Positions 34,401-46,400 of a DNA stretch of 64,000 nucleotides are shown one piece after another (position 1 is the first letter of the stretch; each line of letters opens with the position of its first letter). Both the position numbers and the translations under genes were made by a program. The notes beneath the pieces were generated by a model. That model saw nothing but the letters and a program-made list of their open reading frames with translations, was not told the origin of the DNA and searched no databases. The DNA comes from Cladorhizidae sp. MBARI D1340-BT2 (taxonomy: Eukaryota; Porifera; Demospongiae; Poecilosclerida; Cladorhizidae): positions 27,661,816 to 27,725,815 of the forward strand of contig JAQNBH010000012.1 of NCBI GenBank assembly GCA_028752905.1, given 5' to 3'.

Positions 34401-37400
34401 TTGGGTGGGAACAAAAGCACTGGGAACAAAAGCACCAGGATTGGGTGGGAACAAAAGCACCAGGATTGGGTGGCAACAAAAGCACCAGGATTGGGTGGGA
34501 ACAAAAGCACCAGGATTGGGTGGGAACAAAAGCACCGGGATTGGGTGGGAACAAAAGCACCAGGATTGGGTGGGAACAAAAGCACCAGGATTGGATGGGA
34601 ACAAAAGCACCAGGATTGGGGGGGGAACAAAAGCACCAGGATTGGGTGGGAACAAAAGCACCAGGATTGGGTGGGAACAAAAGCACCAGGATTGGGTGGG
34701 AACAAAAGCACCAGGATTGGGTGGGAACAAAAGCACCAGGATTGGATGGGAACAAAAGCACCAGGATTGGGTGGGAACAAAAGCACCAGGATTGGGTGGG
34801 AACAAAAGCACCAGGATTGGATGGGAACAAAAGCACCAGGATTGGGGGGGGAACAAAAGCACCAGGATTGGGTGGGAACAAAAGCACCAGGATTGGGTGG
34901 GAACAAAAGCACCAGGATTGGGTGGGAACAAAAGCACCAGGATTGGGTGGGAACAAAAGCACCAGGATTGGGTGGGTACAAAAGCACCAGGATTGGGTGG
35001 GAACAAAAGCACCAGGATTGGGTGGGAACAAAAGCACTGGGAACAAAAGCACCAGGATTGGGTGGGAACAAAAGCACCAGGATTGGGTGGGAACAAAAGC
35101 ACCAGGATTGGGTGGGAACAACAGCACCAGGATTGGGTGGGAACAAAAGCACCAGGATTGGGGGGGAACAAAAGCACCAGGATTGGGTGGGAACAAAAGC
35201 ACCAGGATTGGGTGGGAACAACAGCACCAGGATTGGGTGGGAACAAAAGCACCAGGATTGGGTGGGAACAAAAGCACCAGGATTGGGTGGGAACAAAAGC
35301 ACCAGGATTGGGTGGGAACAAAAGCACCAGGATTGGGTGGGAACAAAAGCACCAGATTGGGTGGGAACAAAAGCACCAGGATTGGATGGGAACAAAAGCA
35401 CCAGGATTGGGTGGGAACAAAAGCACCAGGATTGGGGGGGAACAAAAGCACCAGGATTGGGTGGGAACAAAAGCACCAGGATTGGATGGGAACAAAAGCA
35501 CCGGGATTGGGTGGGAACAAAAGCTTAGTGGGCCACAGCCTTTTCCTCTCCAGTATGTCAAATAAGTCAAGGGTTAGCTATCCAGACTATACATGTACTT
35601 GCCCTACCCCATTGTGACATGCCCCCTTGCCACCCCCTCATCTCCTCCCACACACAACCATGCCCCAGGCTCCTCACACCCCCTATTGACACACCCATCC
35701 ACACATAACCTCTCATGATAAACATGTACCCCAGATACACTTCCCCCACCCCTCTCCACACCCATCCTTCACACATTTATCCCACTCCACATACGCTCAC
35801 AACACAGCCCTCTACTTAAGACTTCCCCAGCCCCTCCATACTCCCACCTCCTCACCACAAACCTCCCCTTCCCCTTCATACAGGCACACCCCTCCACATA
35901 CTGGCCACACGCATCCACATCCTTTCCTATTCTTTCATACATGCCCACTATTCCCCACGCTCTGGCCACACCCCTCTAACCACACTTACAGTTGAGGTAA
36001 TTCTCATCTAAGAGAACATCTCCACTGTTGTCCTTGCTGGGGTCGACATAGCGGCTCCTCATGGATCCCTTCAGATCAAACACCTGCAACAACAGCAACA
36101 ACCACCACCAGGTAAGCACGTGCAGGTTAATAAGCTTTGACAATGTGCTACAGCTGTATTCATGGAGCCACACTGACATACCCTTGCAATGCTGTGGTTG
36201 TAGAGCAAGTTCTCCATAACAACCGCATCCATTCTCTTCGAGTTCCCTGTCCTGCTGTTCCTGAAGCCGATACTGTATGCACCCAGAATCTTAGCCAGAG
36301 CCAAGGGCCGCTGAAGGGTAAGAGAGTGTTGTGATCATAGAAATACCATAACACATCTATCAGATATTACATGAGGTTTATATTCAGGATATATTTATGA
36401 GGAGGAGGAAGAAGACGAGATGTGTTCCCCTGATTAAAACATGCTGTAACTTCCACGTGGTTCCTACATACTGTAGTTGCTTTATCCACACCAAAGTTGC
36501 ATGCACCCGGATATACATACATGAGATACAAACATGAAGGTCTCACATACTCACAAGGGCACCAGGTTCCAAACAGATTCGCTCCTTGGGTATTATTGGT
36601 CATGAACACTGGAAGCTATTTTAGTGGCTTTGTGTTACACTTCCAACAAGAGAAGTATTTCTGTCAATTTCTCTTTCTATCAGCTTTTAAATTTGTTTAT
36701 TTTGCCAACATTTCAACTGAAATGCTTTGGTCTTTAAAAGGGTATCTTCAATTTACCCCAAGGAAGACCATGTGCATGTAAGCATTTCGGTTGAAATGTT
36801 GGCCATACAAAAAAAGAGAACTCGACTTAACATTTGATGATGTCAGCTGAAAGTAATCGTACAAGTTTGAATAAGAGAAATGTACAGTGTATGCTAATGT
36901 TGTGTGAACTTGATTAAAAAAATAATAATGAAGTCATTTCAGAATGATAGAAGAGCACACCATATCCAATATGACTGAAGACACACCATGTCAGTACGAC
37001 TGAAGAGCACACAACGTCCAGAATGATTGAAGAGCATACCATGCATGTCCAGTATGACTGAAGAGCACACATGTCAGGTATGATCAAAGAGTGCACATGT
37101 CCAGTATGTCTGAAGAACATACCATGTCCAGTATGATCGAAGAGCACATGTCCAGTATGTCTGAAGAACACTCCAGTACGTATACTATGTACAATGTATG
37201 TCACATTTCTGGCTGCTATCTTACAAATAAATCTCTCACACTGTCTTTTATCTCCCGCACCACCTCAACCTGTATCCCACTTTCCCTCCTCCTCCTCCTC
37301 TTTTTCCTCGCCTTCTCTTCCAAAGCCTTGGTGACATAGTCCAAATATCGTGGAGCAAAGTCTTCGAACGCTGAGATCTCGATTGACTTGATCTGCTTCA

Positions 37401-40400
37401 GAATGAACCTGTCATCTACACATTTATGACAAGGAGCAAACAAGAGAGATGACACTTGAAGAGGATGAAGAGAGGGTGTAGGGGAAAGGCTATATATCAC
37501 ATGCAAGAATTAGCAAGGGATGCCCAGGGCAGCCATAACCTTTCCTATGCAGGACATCTTGGGATAACCCAGCATATGTGGCACTATCCTGGAATGTGTC
37601 CCTACTCCTAGCCCCACCCCAGACTCATGGTTCTATGCTGTGAAGTCAGTCATGCCACTTCCCAGGATAGTCCCGAGCGCCCTGGGAATCTAGAGGATGT
37701 CCTAGGTACGGTGTGGCAGTACCAGGCATGCATGGTAAGCATGTACATACCTGCCACCTTGCAGAATGCCGAGTGGGACTTCCCTCCTTTGGCGTCGTAC
37801 TTGACACAGCGAGTAAGAGAGCGAATGAAACGATCTTCGCCACCCGGGAAGATCTTCTCTCTGAGCTGCCGGAACTCTTCAGCTAAGTAGACTTTACAGA
37901 AGAAGCTAGCGGTCTTGTCCATGTTGGAGAACTCTTTAGGAATGAAAAGACAAACAAACAAATATATACAACAAAAAGAGTGCAAGTTAATTAATTAAGA
38001 GGTTGTTGAGCTTATTAGCAGCCCAAACAAACACTCACTTCACATACAGTAACTTGATTAATTTGAGCCTTTTTTTATGTTGAATGTTTATATTCCATTA
38101 CTGACGAGCCAATCGACCAATGTTTTGCATTAACATTTGCTGTACACACACGTGTTCACAAACTTTAAGTTTTGCGCTACATGCAAGTAGAAGTACATTG
38201 AACATACGTAGCCAGCGGCTCTCATTGGCGGAGCTACTGGTAGCATTCGGTGGACCTGCGTGTCAGGGTAACTGACGTTTGGAACCCAGCCCATGGCCAA
38301 ACCCCATACACACACATACACAATAATTATTGATCAAACAATAAAGGACATTGTTGTGGATCTACTCTTAGATCCTTCTCCTACTCGTAACTAATAGGTG
38401 TTTGACTGAACATTTATGAAAAAGACAATTCAATTCTCAAAACTGACCCTGTACAGTGAACAACAACAAGGTAAAGGGTTGCTTTTTTCCCGCCCAAAGT
38501 ACGATTGCACAATGTTCTATTTATAGTTCGTACGATTACATAATGTTCTATTCATAGTTCTTTGGCCCCGATCTTCTGAGTGGGTGTAGCTGGCTGTTGA
38601 GAGTCCGTCTGTTGTTGGGGATCCTGGTGGATCCCTAACACTCCTCCCCTCTCTCCCTGCAGGGAAGTCACGATTTCGGGTTCTTCTTCCATCTGCCAGG
38701 CCTGTCTGGACAGCCCATCAGCATTCCCATTCTCTCTGCCCGGTCTGTGGACTACTCTGTAGTCAAAGGGTTGGAGCCTCAGAGCCCATCTCATGAGTCG
38801 TCCTCCTGAGTCCCTCATTGTCTGTAGATATTTGAGACAATTGTGGTCTGTTACCACTGTGAACGGAACCCCCACCAGATACACCTGAAAGTGCCTGACC
38901 CCGTCCACTATGGCCAGGCACTCCCTCTCCACTGTGGCATAGTTCCTCTCAGCTGCCTTCAGTTTTCTCGAAAAATATGCCACAGGGTTGTCTGTTCCAC
39001 TGTCGTCCTCCTGACTTAACACCGCCCCTATCCCTATGTCAGATGCATCTGTCTGCAGGAGGAACGGTCTGGATGTGTCTGGAGCCTTTACGACCGTCTC
39101 CTCCTGCAGTGCTCTTCTCAGCCGGTCAAAAGCCTTCTGGTGTTTCTCCTCCCACTTAAGTTTGTCTGGTTCATTCTTGCCCGTCATGTCCGTCAGTGGT
39201 ACTGCAATCTCCGAATAGTGTGGAACAAACCTCCTGTAGTACCCTGTGAGTCCCAGAAAAGCCCTGACATCCTTCTTTCTGACCGGTCGCTTGAACTCTT
39301 GAATTGCAGACACCTTTGCTGCATCTGGATGAACCAGACCTTTCCCTATCCTGTGTCCCAGGTACATGCACTCTGTCATTCCGAAGTGACATTTCTTGAG
39401 CTTGATCTTCAGCCCAGCCTTCTCCAGTCTGTTGAGTACCTCCCTCACCAGCCTCAGATGTTCTTCCCATGTGGTGGAGTATATGGCCACATCGTCCATG
39501 TAGACACTCACTCCTGTAGGCAGATCTCCAAACACTCCGTTCATCAGTCGCTGGAAAGTGGCTGGTGCTCCCACTAGTCCAAATGGCATGACTTTGAAGT
39601 GATATTTCCCGAACTCGGTTGAAAATGCAGTTTTCTCCACAGATTCCTCATCCATAGGGACCTGCCAGTAGCCTTTGGCCAAGTCCAAAGTGGTGATGAA
39701 TCTGGCATTGGAGATTTCGTCCAGCAGGTCTTCAATTCTGGGGATGGGAAATGGGTCTGGCACTGTCTTGGAATTTAATTTCCGGTAATCGATGCACATT
39801 CTCACACCCCCGTCTTTCTTCCCCACCAGCACAATGGGAGCAGCCCAGGGGCTGTGGCTGGGCTCGATGATGCCTTCCCTCAGCATCTCTGCTATCTCGT
39901 CTTTTACCACTGCCTTTCTAGCTTGGGGCAGTCGGTAGGGAGGGGAACTCACGGGTGACTCGTCTCCAGTCTTTATTCTCATCTTTATGAGTTCCGTCCT
40001 TCCGGTCTTTCCCTCCGACTCCCGCATGTGTCTCCTGACCTCTCCCTGCATGGCTTCTCTCATCTCCTTATCCAGCTCTGTACCCAAGTTGATATCTTCC
40101 TGTTTCACTGTCCTGTCCTCATCCCACTGAGGGAACTCTTTCTCTTCTTCCAAACTGTCGTGTGCCCCGAAGAGGCACACTGCAGAAGGGGATTCCCACC
40201 TGGCCAACATGTTGACGTGGTATGTTCTTCTGTTCACTCTCTGATTGGGGATCTCTATCCTGTATGTGGTGCTGGAGAGAACTCTTTCCACAGTGTAGGG
40301 CCCCTTCCATTTTGCAGAGAGCTTGTCTGTGGTGGAAGGGAGCAGTACCAGCACCAGATCACCTTCCACGAAACTCCTATTCCTGGCCTTCTGGTCATAC

Positions 40401-43400
40401 CAAGTGACCATTCTGTCCTTACACTTCTGTTCCATCTCCATTGCTATAGTCTTGGCCTCCTCTAACCTCTCATATGTCTTGGTCATGAAGTGAACCACCG
40501 ACGGAGCAGACTTCTCTGGGTCCTCCCACTGCTCCCTCACCACATCTAGGGGTCCTCTGGGCTGTCTCCCGAAGATGAGTTCAAAGGGGCTGAACCCTAG
40601 AGTCTGGTGTACGGCACATCTGCTGGCAAATAGAACATATGGGAGTGAGAGGTGCCACTCTCCCGGAAATCTATCCGTAAATTTTCGGAGTCCAGCTTTC
40701 AGTGTTCCGTTGTACCTCTCCACCATTCCGTCGGTTTCCGGATGGTAGGCTGAGGTCTTGATTCCTTTGATTCCCAATCTGCTGTACAGCTGTCTCATCA
40801 AGTCAGAAGTAAAATTTGACCCCCGGTCGGTAAGAATTTCCTCTGGGATTCCGACCCTAGAGATGTAGGTTAGGAGTGCTTCTGCCACCTCCTCCGAAGT
40901 GGTTCCCTGCATGGGGATTGCATCTGGGTACCTGGATGCATAATCCACGATAGTCAGGATAAATCTGTGCCCCTCAGTGGTCCTTGGCAGGGGCCCTATC
41001 ATGTCCATTGCTATCCTCTTGAATGGTGTTTCGATGATGGGCAGAGGAACCAGTTTTGCCTTCCTGGGGACTCTTGTCACCGTCTTCTGGCATACCTGAC
41101 ATCTCTTGCAGAGATCTGCAACGTCCTGCCTCAACCCTGGCCATGTGAAATTCCTCATCACTTCCTGGGTCGTTGTGTTTCGTCCTCTGTGGCTTGCCAG
41201 GGGGGAGATGTGAGCCAGTCTCAGTACCTTCTCCCTGTAGGGTGAGGGTAGAACCAGAGCCTTTGTTGCCATCTCAGTCTGGCCTTCTCTGGGCATCCTG
41301 TAGAGGAGCCCTTTCTCCAGGGTATAAGGGGATCCTTCCGTCTCTAGTGCTCTCCACACTCTCCTGAGGGATAAATCTTCCCACTGCGCCTTCCTCATCT
41401 CTGCATTTCCTCCATCCACCACGTCCACTGAGGCTGCCCATCTCATTGCATGCACCAATCTCTCTTGTCTCTTTTGGGCTCTTGTCATCACATTTCTCTT
41501 CTTAGTCTGCAGGAACATCTCTGGTTCCCATTGGGGCATACCTTCCATGTCCCATTCTGACTTCTCCATCACTTTCTCTTGCTCCGTCTCCCCTGAACTG
41601 CTTCTCTGGTCGTCCCCTGATGATCCTACTTCATCGGACATGTGAGGGTCGGTCTCTCCTCCTGAGGAGTGGGGCAGGTCTGAGCCAGAGGAAGAGGAGG
41701 TGGTTAGACCTGTCATCCACCTCTTTTTCTGTCTCCTAGGTCTCTTTTTCCTGATGGCCATGTAGCTCTGTCCGCTTTCTCCCATGTCCAATATGTCCAA
41801 ACCGATCAGTGCATCCCCAGGGATGTCAGGGTTCACCGTCACTGGTATCTCTGTGCTCCTCCCCAGCACTTGGATGGAGACTGTGGTGGTGCTGAGGGTT
41901 TTTACATCCCCATGGCAGCACCTGATCCTGGTTGGCCTTCCTCTCTGGAATTGTCTGGGGATCATCCTGGGGTGAACCTGAGTCATCTGACACCCTGAAT
42001 CCAGTATCATCTTGCTGGTCTCCTGCCCATTAATCTTTCCTGCTGTGGTCCTCATCTGCTCCAACAGGGATCCGGCCATCATACAGGCCTTGGAAGGACA
42101 CATCTTTGCTATGTGTCCGTACTCATGGCAGTGAAAACATCTGGGACCTTTGATAGGGTCAAAAGCCGGTGGTCTGTTTGCTCCCTGAGATTGCTGACTT
42201 GGCTGTGGGCCAGCTGGTGGTGGGCCAGCTGGCTGTCTGTAGCCTGAGTCTCCGGCTGATCTCCATGGGGGTGGTTGGGGAAATGATGGCTTGTACTCTC
42301 TTCTCTCAAATCTTGGCCTGCTCCATTCTGACTGCTGCCTAGGCCATCTTGACTGTTCTCTTTGAGGTTCCTTCTTCTCTACAGCAGACCGAACAAATCT
42401 GTCTGCTAACACTCCCATCTCTCTGTGTGTCTTCGGGTCCTGTTGTCTGACCCACTGTGCTGTAGCTCCATCCATGATCTCTATCATCTTTTCCCTTATG
42501 AACAGATCCAGCACCTGCTCCTTGGAGTCCAGGGTCTTTGTCCACAGGTTTGCTAACTGGTGTATCTTCTGACCTACTTCTTGATACGTGTCGTTCCCCT
42601 TTGAGATCTCTTGCCATTTCTTACGGTAAAAATCTGCATCGATCCCATGGAAGGTGATGAGTTGGTTGCATAGAGAGTCAAAATCTCTCTTCTCTTCCAG
42701 AGGTAGGGAATTCTGGAAGTGTAGAGACTTTTCGTCTAGAACTGGGGTCAGATGAGTGGTCCAATATATCTTGTCTACTCCTGCTATCTGCATGTGGTCC
42801 TCAAATGTCTGGAGAAATTCTTCAATGAGTGTTCCATCTGTCAGTTTGGTTATTGGGGGGATACTTCTGGTTCTGTGGGAGTGGTCTCTCTCTTCCTGAG
42901 CTTTTTGGTTCTCTTCCGCTATTCTCTTCCCCTGGGCCAACTGTCTGTCGGCTATACACATCTGCTGCTGCAGCTCTCTCTCCTTCCTGTCGTCATCTAG
43001 GTATTTTTGCTTCTTGGCTTCCTCTTCTCTCTGAATCCTCCTTTCCTCCTCTATCTCTCTCTGTGCTTTCTCTGTTATCTCTTTCCGGATCCTCCATGCT
43101 TCTTTTTTCACTTCCTTCTGCTGTCTATACTCTCTCTCCTCATCCTCTCTCTGCTTTCTCTCCTCAGCTGCTCTCTTATCCATTTGGTCCAGGCTCTCCA
43201 TCTGCATCTTCATCATCATGGCCATCATCTGGGCCAGTTCTCCTTGGCTTTCAGCTTCTTTGTTAGATCTGGTTACTTTTTTTTCCATGGTAGCTCTGTT
43301 TTCTTTAGCGTGAGTGTCAAATCGGCGCCGCTGCCACCAGTGTTGTGGATCTACTCTTAGATCCTTCTCCTACTCGTAACTAATAGGTGTTTGACTGAAC

Positions 43401-46400
43401 ATTTATGAAAAAGACAATTCAATTCTCAAAACTGACCCTGTACAGTGAACAACAACAAGGTAAAGGGTTGCTTTTTTCCCGCCCAAAGTACGATTGCACA
43501 ATGTTCTATTTATAGTTCGTACGATTACATAATGTTCTATTCATAGTTCTTTGGCCCCGATCTTCTGAGTGGGTGTAGCTGGCTGTTGAGAGTCCGTCTG
43601 TTGTTGGGGATCCTGGTGGATCCCTAACAGACATCTTGAAAGCTTCTCACAGGAAGAAAACCCTCAACCACCCCAGACAACTTTGCATGGTATAAGTAAT
43701 GCTTGCACACCAGAAGAACAAGATTGGTCTCTTAACTCAGTCACTGGTGTAAGCGTATATATCAGATATATGTATGTATATGTTACATATGTACGCCATA
43801 TGTACGCCAAAAGCTATTAAAAAAACCTTTTAAATTGATCATAGGATTGATTCTAACATATCCTACAGTATAGCGGTCAAAAATAGCTACACAGTCTTCA
43901 TTACCTACCTACCAAATATGAGGGCTACAGACGTTCGGTAACTAGGAAGAAAATATCGGAAAACGCTGACCATTGTTTCCAAGCGGTCAAGATTAACTTT
44001 GGAGGATCTCAGGTCCTGGACAAAGACTTCGGAGACTCTGAGGGGGGGGGGGGAGAAGCAGTAACAAAGAAGCCAACTCCTCTTGCCTCGGCCAGAGTGG
44101 TCGGAGTAGTCCTTCCTGACCTACCTTCGATCAATCCTAGCACACCCACTCGATCTGACGATTTAGATGGAGATGAGATTACTAGTGATGAAGAAAGCAT
44201 TCAGTGAGTCTAGCTGTGCATTGGTGCATAAGTAGAGCATGAACTGCAAAGACTATTTTAGCTTCCTTCTTTGCAGGTAGTCTGCAGAAAAATGATTGAC
44301 CGAGCATATGATTTTTCTTTGGGTTTAGATGCATGAAGTGATGCTGACAGAGTCTCATTATCTTCAGTGATCTTCCTATTGTTGCCATCCCTCCTATTGC
44401 TGAGGTGGCCCCAGCCTAGAAGAGAATTGGCTAGCTTTGTTATTTTCACTGGCTGGCTCAACACGCAGAAGTACCAAGTCTGAATAAGATTCACTCATTG
44501 TGGATTTGTGGTTTGTCTCTATGGTAACAGACATTAACCACAATGTTTCTCAACCATATATGGTACAGTATGGTTGCTACATGTACGTACTTTTATGAAC
44601 TATAGCTGAGATAGCAATGAATATCATTACATACAGTACAAGTAAAAATAACTTTCCGTTTCTGTTATTTAGAATGATGCTCAAAGCCCACCGTGCCTAT
44701 TATTCCAACCCCAATGATGCTTTACTGCAGTCCTCAGAGAATCGGTGGAATTCCCTCAGACACCATAGCATAGCATCTGAGTATCAATTGGAGAAGCTAT
44801 AGACATCGAAACAGCTACCAAAAGATCAATTGGACAAGCTCTTGACATCGGCACAGCTGAAGGAACGTTCACTATCGCCCATTCCCCAGCTCCTGGAACG
44901 CTACAAGTGGAGATCAACTCAACTGGAGTGGCTTCGTTATCACTCAATTCACCAGCCGCTTGCCTGCAGTAGCTCTCAACATCACCACAGCTCAATGGCT
45001 GCTTGACTGCAGTAGCTATCTACATCACCACAGCTCAATGGCTGCTTGACTGCAGTAGCTATCTACATCACCACAGCTCAATGGCTGCTTGACTGCAGTA
45101 GCTCTCTACATCACCACAGCTCACTGTCCGCTTGCCTCCTGCAGTAGCTATCTACATCACCATAGCTCACTGGCCACTTGCCTCTGACATCACCATAACT
45201 CACTGACTGCTCGACTGGACACTGGATTAGCACTTGGAATCCACAAAGCTGACCTGCTACTCAAATGCTGCAGTTCTGAACAGGACACAGTAATGAAGCC
45301 CTCCTCCACGGAAAATAAGAATTTAAACGTTTCGGTTAAAAATAAATTTCATGGCGGGTCCCCACGTACTCTGTAGTCAACCTACTGGCGAGGGGGGTAA
45401 CGTCCATTATTGCATAAATTTCAGCCTAAAGCATTTGTTTTTCTTCTTCAATATTTATCTTAAATTTTCTCATTCAAAAACTACATGCTCCCCCCCCAAA
45501 AATTAAACTTGGTACAGAGGTGGAGCACATGAAGTCAACATCATTGTCGGTCAACATCATTGTCGGTCAACATCATTGTCGGTCAACATCATTGTCGGTC
45601 AACATCATTGTCGGTCAACACCATTGTCGGTCAACATCATTGTCGGTCAACATCATTGTCAGTCAACATCATTGTCAGTCAACATCATTGTCAGTCAACA
45701 TCATTGTCAGTCAAAATCATTGCTAAACAAGACAAAAAAACACAATAACAACTCGAGTTCAACGAGTTCAATTCCCATGACAACTTGTTTCATTAGCTGA
45801 ATTGAGTATTAGACCTGCAGTACTGTATGTCTTGTTAAGGCATACACAATTGCAAGACATTCCTTAGCCCATAAGTATGTGCTGTAGAGTTTTTGCCATT
45901 TACTGTGCCAGTAACAAGCATGAATACACACACCAGCAACCTTACCTAAACTAATATGTCCCCTGCTCTTGCCCCCCTGGTCCAACTCATCTACTCCTCC
46001 CGCCACTAGTAACAAGCATGAATACATACACCAGCAACCTTACCTAAACTAATATGTCCCCTGCTCTTGCCCCCCTGGTCCAACTCATCTACTCCTCCCG
46101 CCACTGCACCTGCGCCGATCAAATTCCCACTGGAGGGCATAGCACATATAGTCGTGGTGGACGAAGAAACCACCTCTGACCACAAATCCCCAGATCTTAT
46201 GGATTGTCCTGACGACGAGCTCGTGCTCTCCAGCTTCCGCGGGAAACTCTCAGACGACTGCTCAAAAGGATCGACCATGACATCTGCAGGAGGGTTGTTG
46301 GTGGACGAGGACAAGCCGGAGAAGATGTTGATAGCGCTGCCTTTCTTCTTGAGTTCGCTGAAGAATCCTTTGGAGCTGTTGCTGCCTCCTCCTGTGCCGC

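Larger units (their letters stand above)
38347..43634 (-). mobile_element. Intact Gmr1-like Ty3/gypsy LTR retrotransposon
   Basis: 5278-bp element (38352-43629) flanked by a perfect 5-bp target duplication GACAT (38347-38351 and 43630-43634). Two 289-bp LTRs start TG and end CA and look identical base for base. Between them is one open frame of 1578 codons on the minus strand with domains in the order gag, protease, integrase, RT, RNase H. That order is known from the Gmr1-like group, whereas most gypsy elements carry integrase last. The identical LTRs and open frame indicate a very recent insertion, inside an intron of the PIKfyve-like gene and in the same transcriptional direction. Confidence 0.96.

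Noticed and set aside
33121..35523. CRISPR array
   Set aside because: Units are contiguous 25-bp tandem copies without unique spacers, in a eukaryotic context. The same holds for the 41-, 63- and 68-bp arrays.
33030..35617. Six overlapping ORFs of about 790-850 residues on both strands
   Set aside because: All are translations of the 25-bp minisatellite, which has no stop on either strand; they contain no non-repeat domain.
38977..43360. Plus-strand ORFs of 60-145 residues opposite the gag-pol frame
   Set aside because: Shadows of the strongly coding minus strand; no independent motifs.
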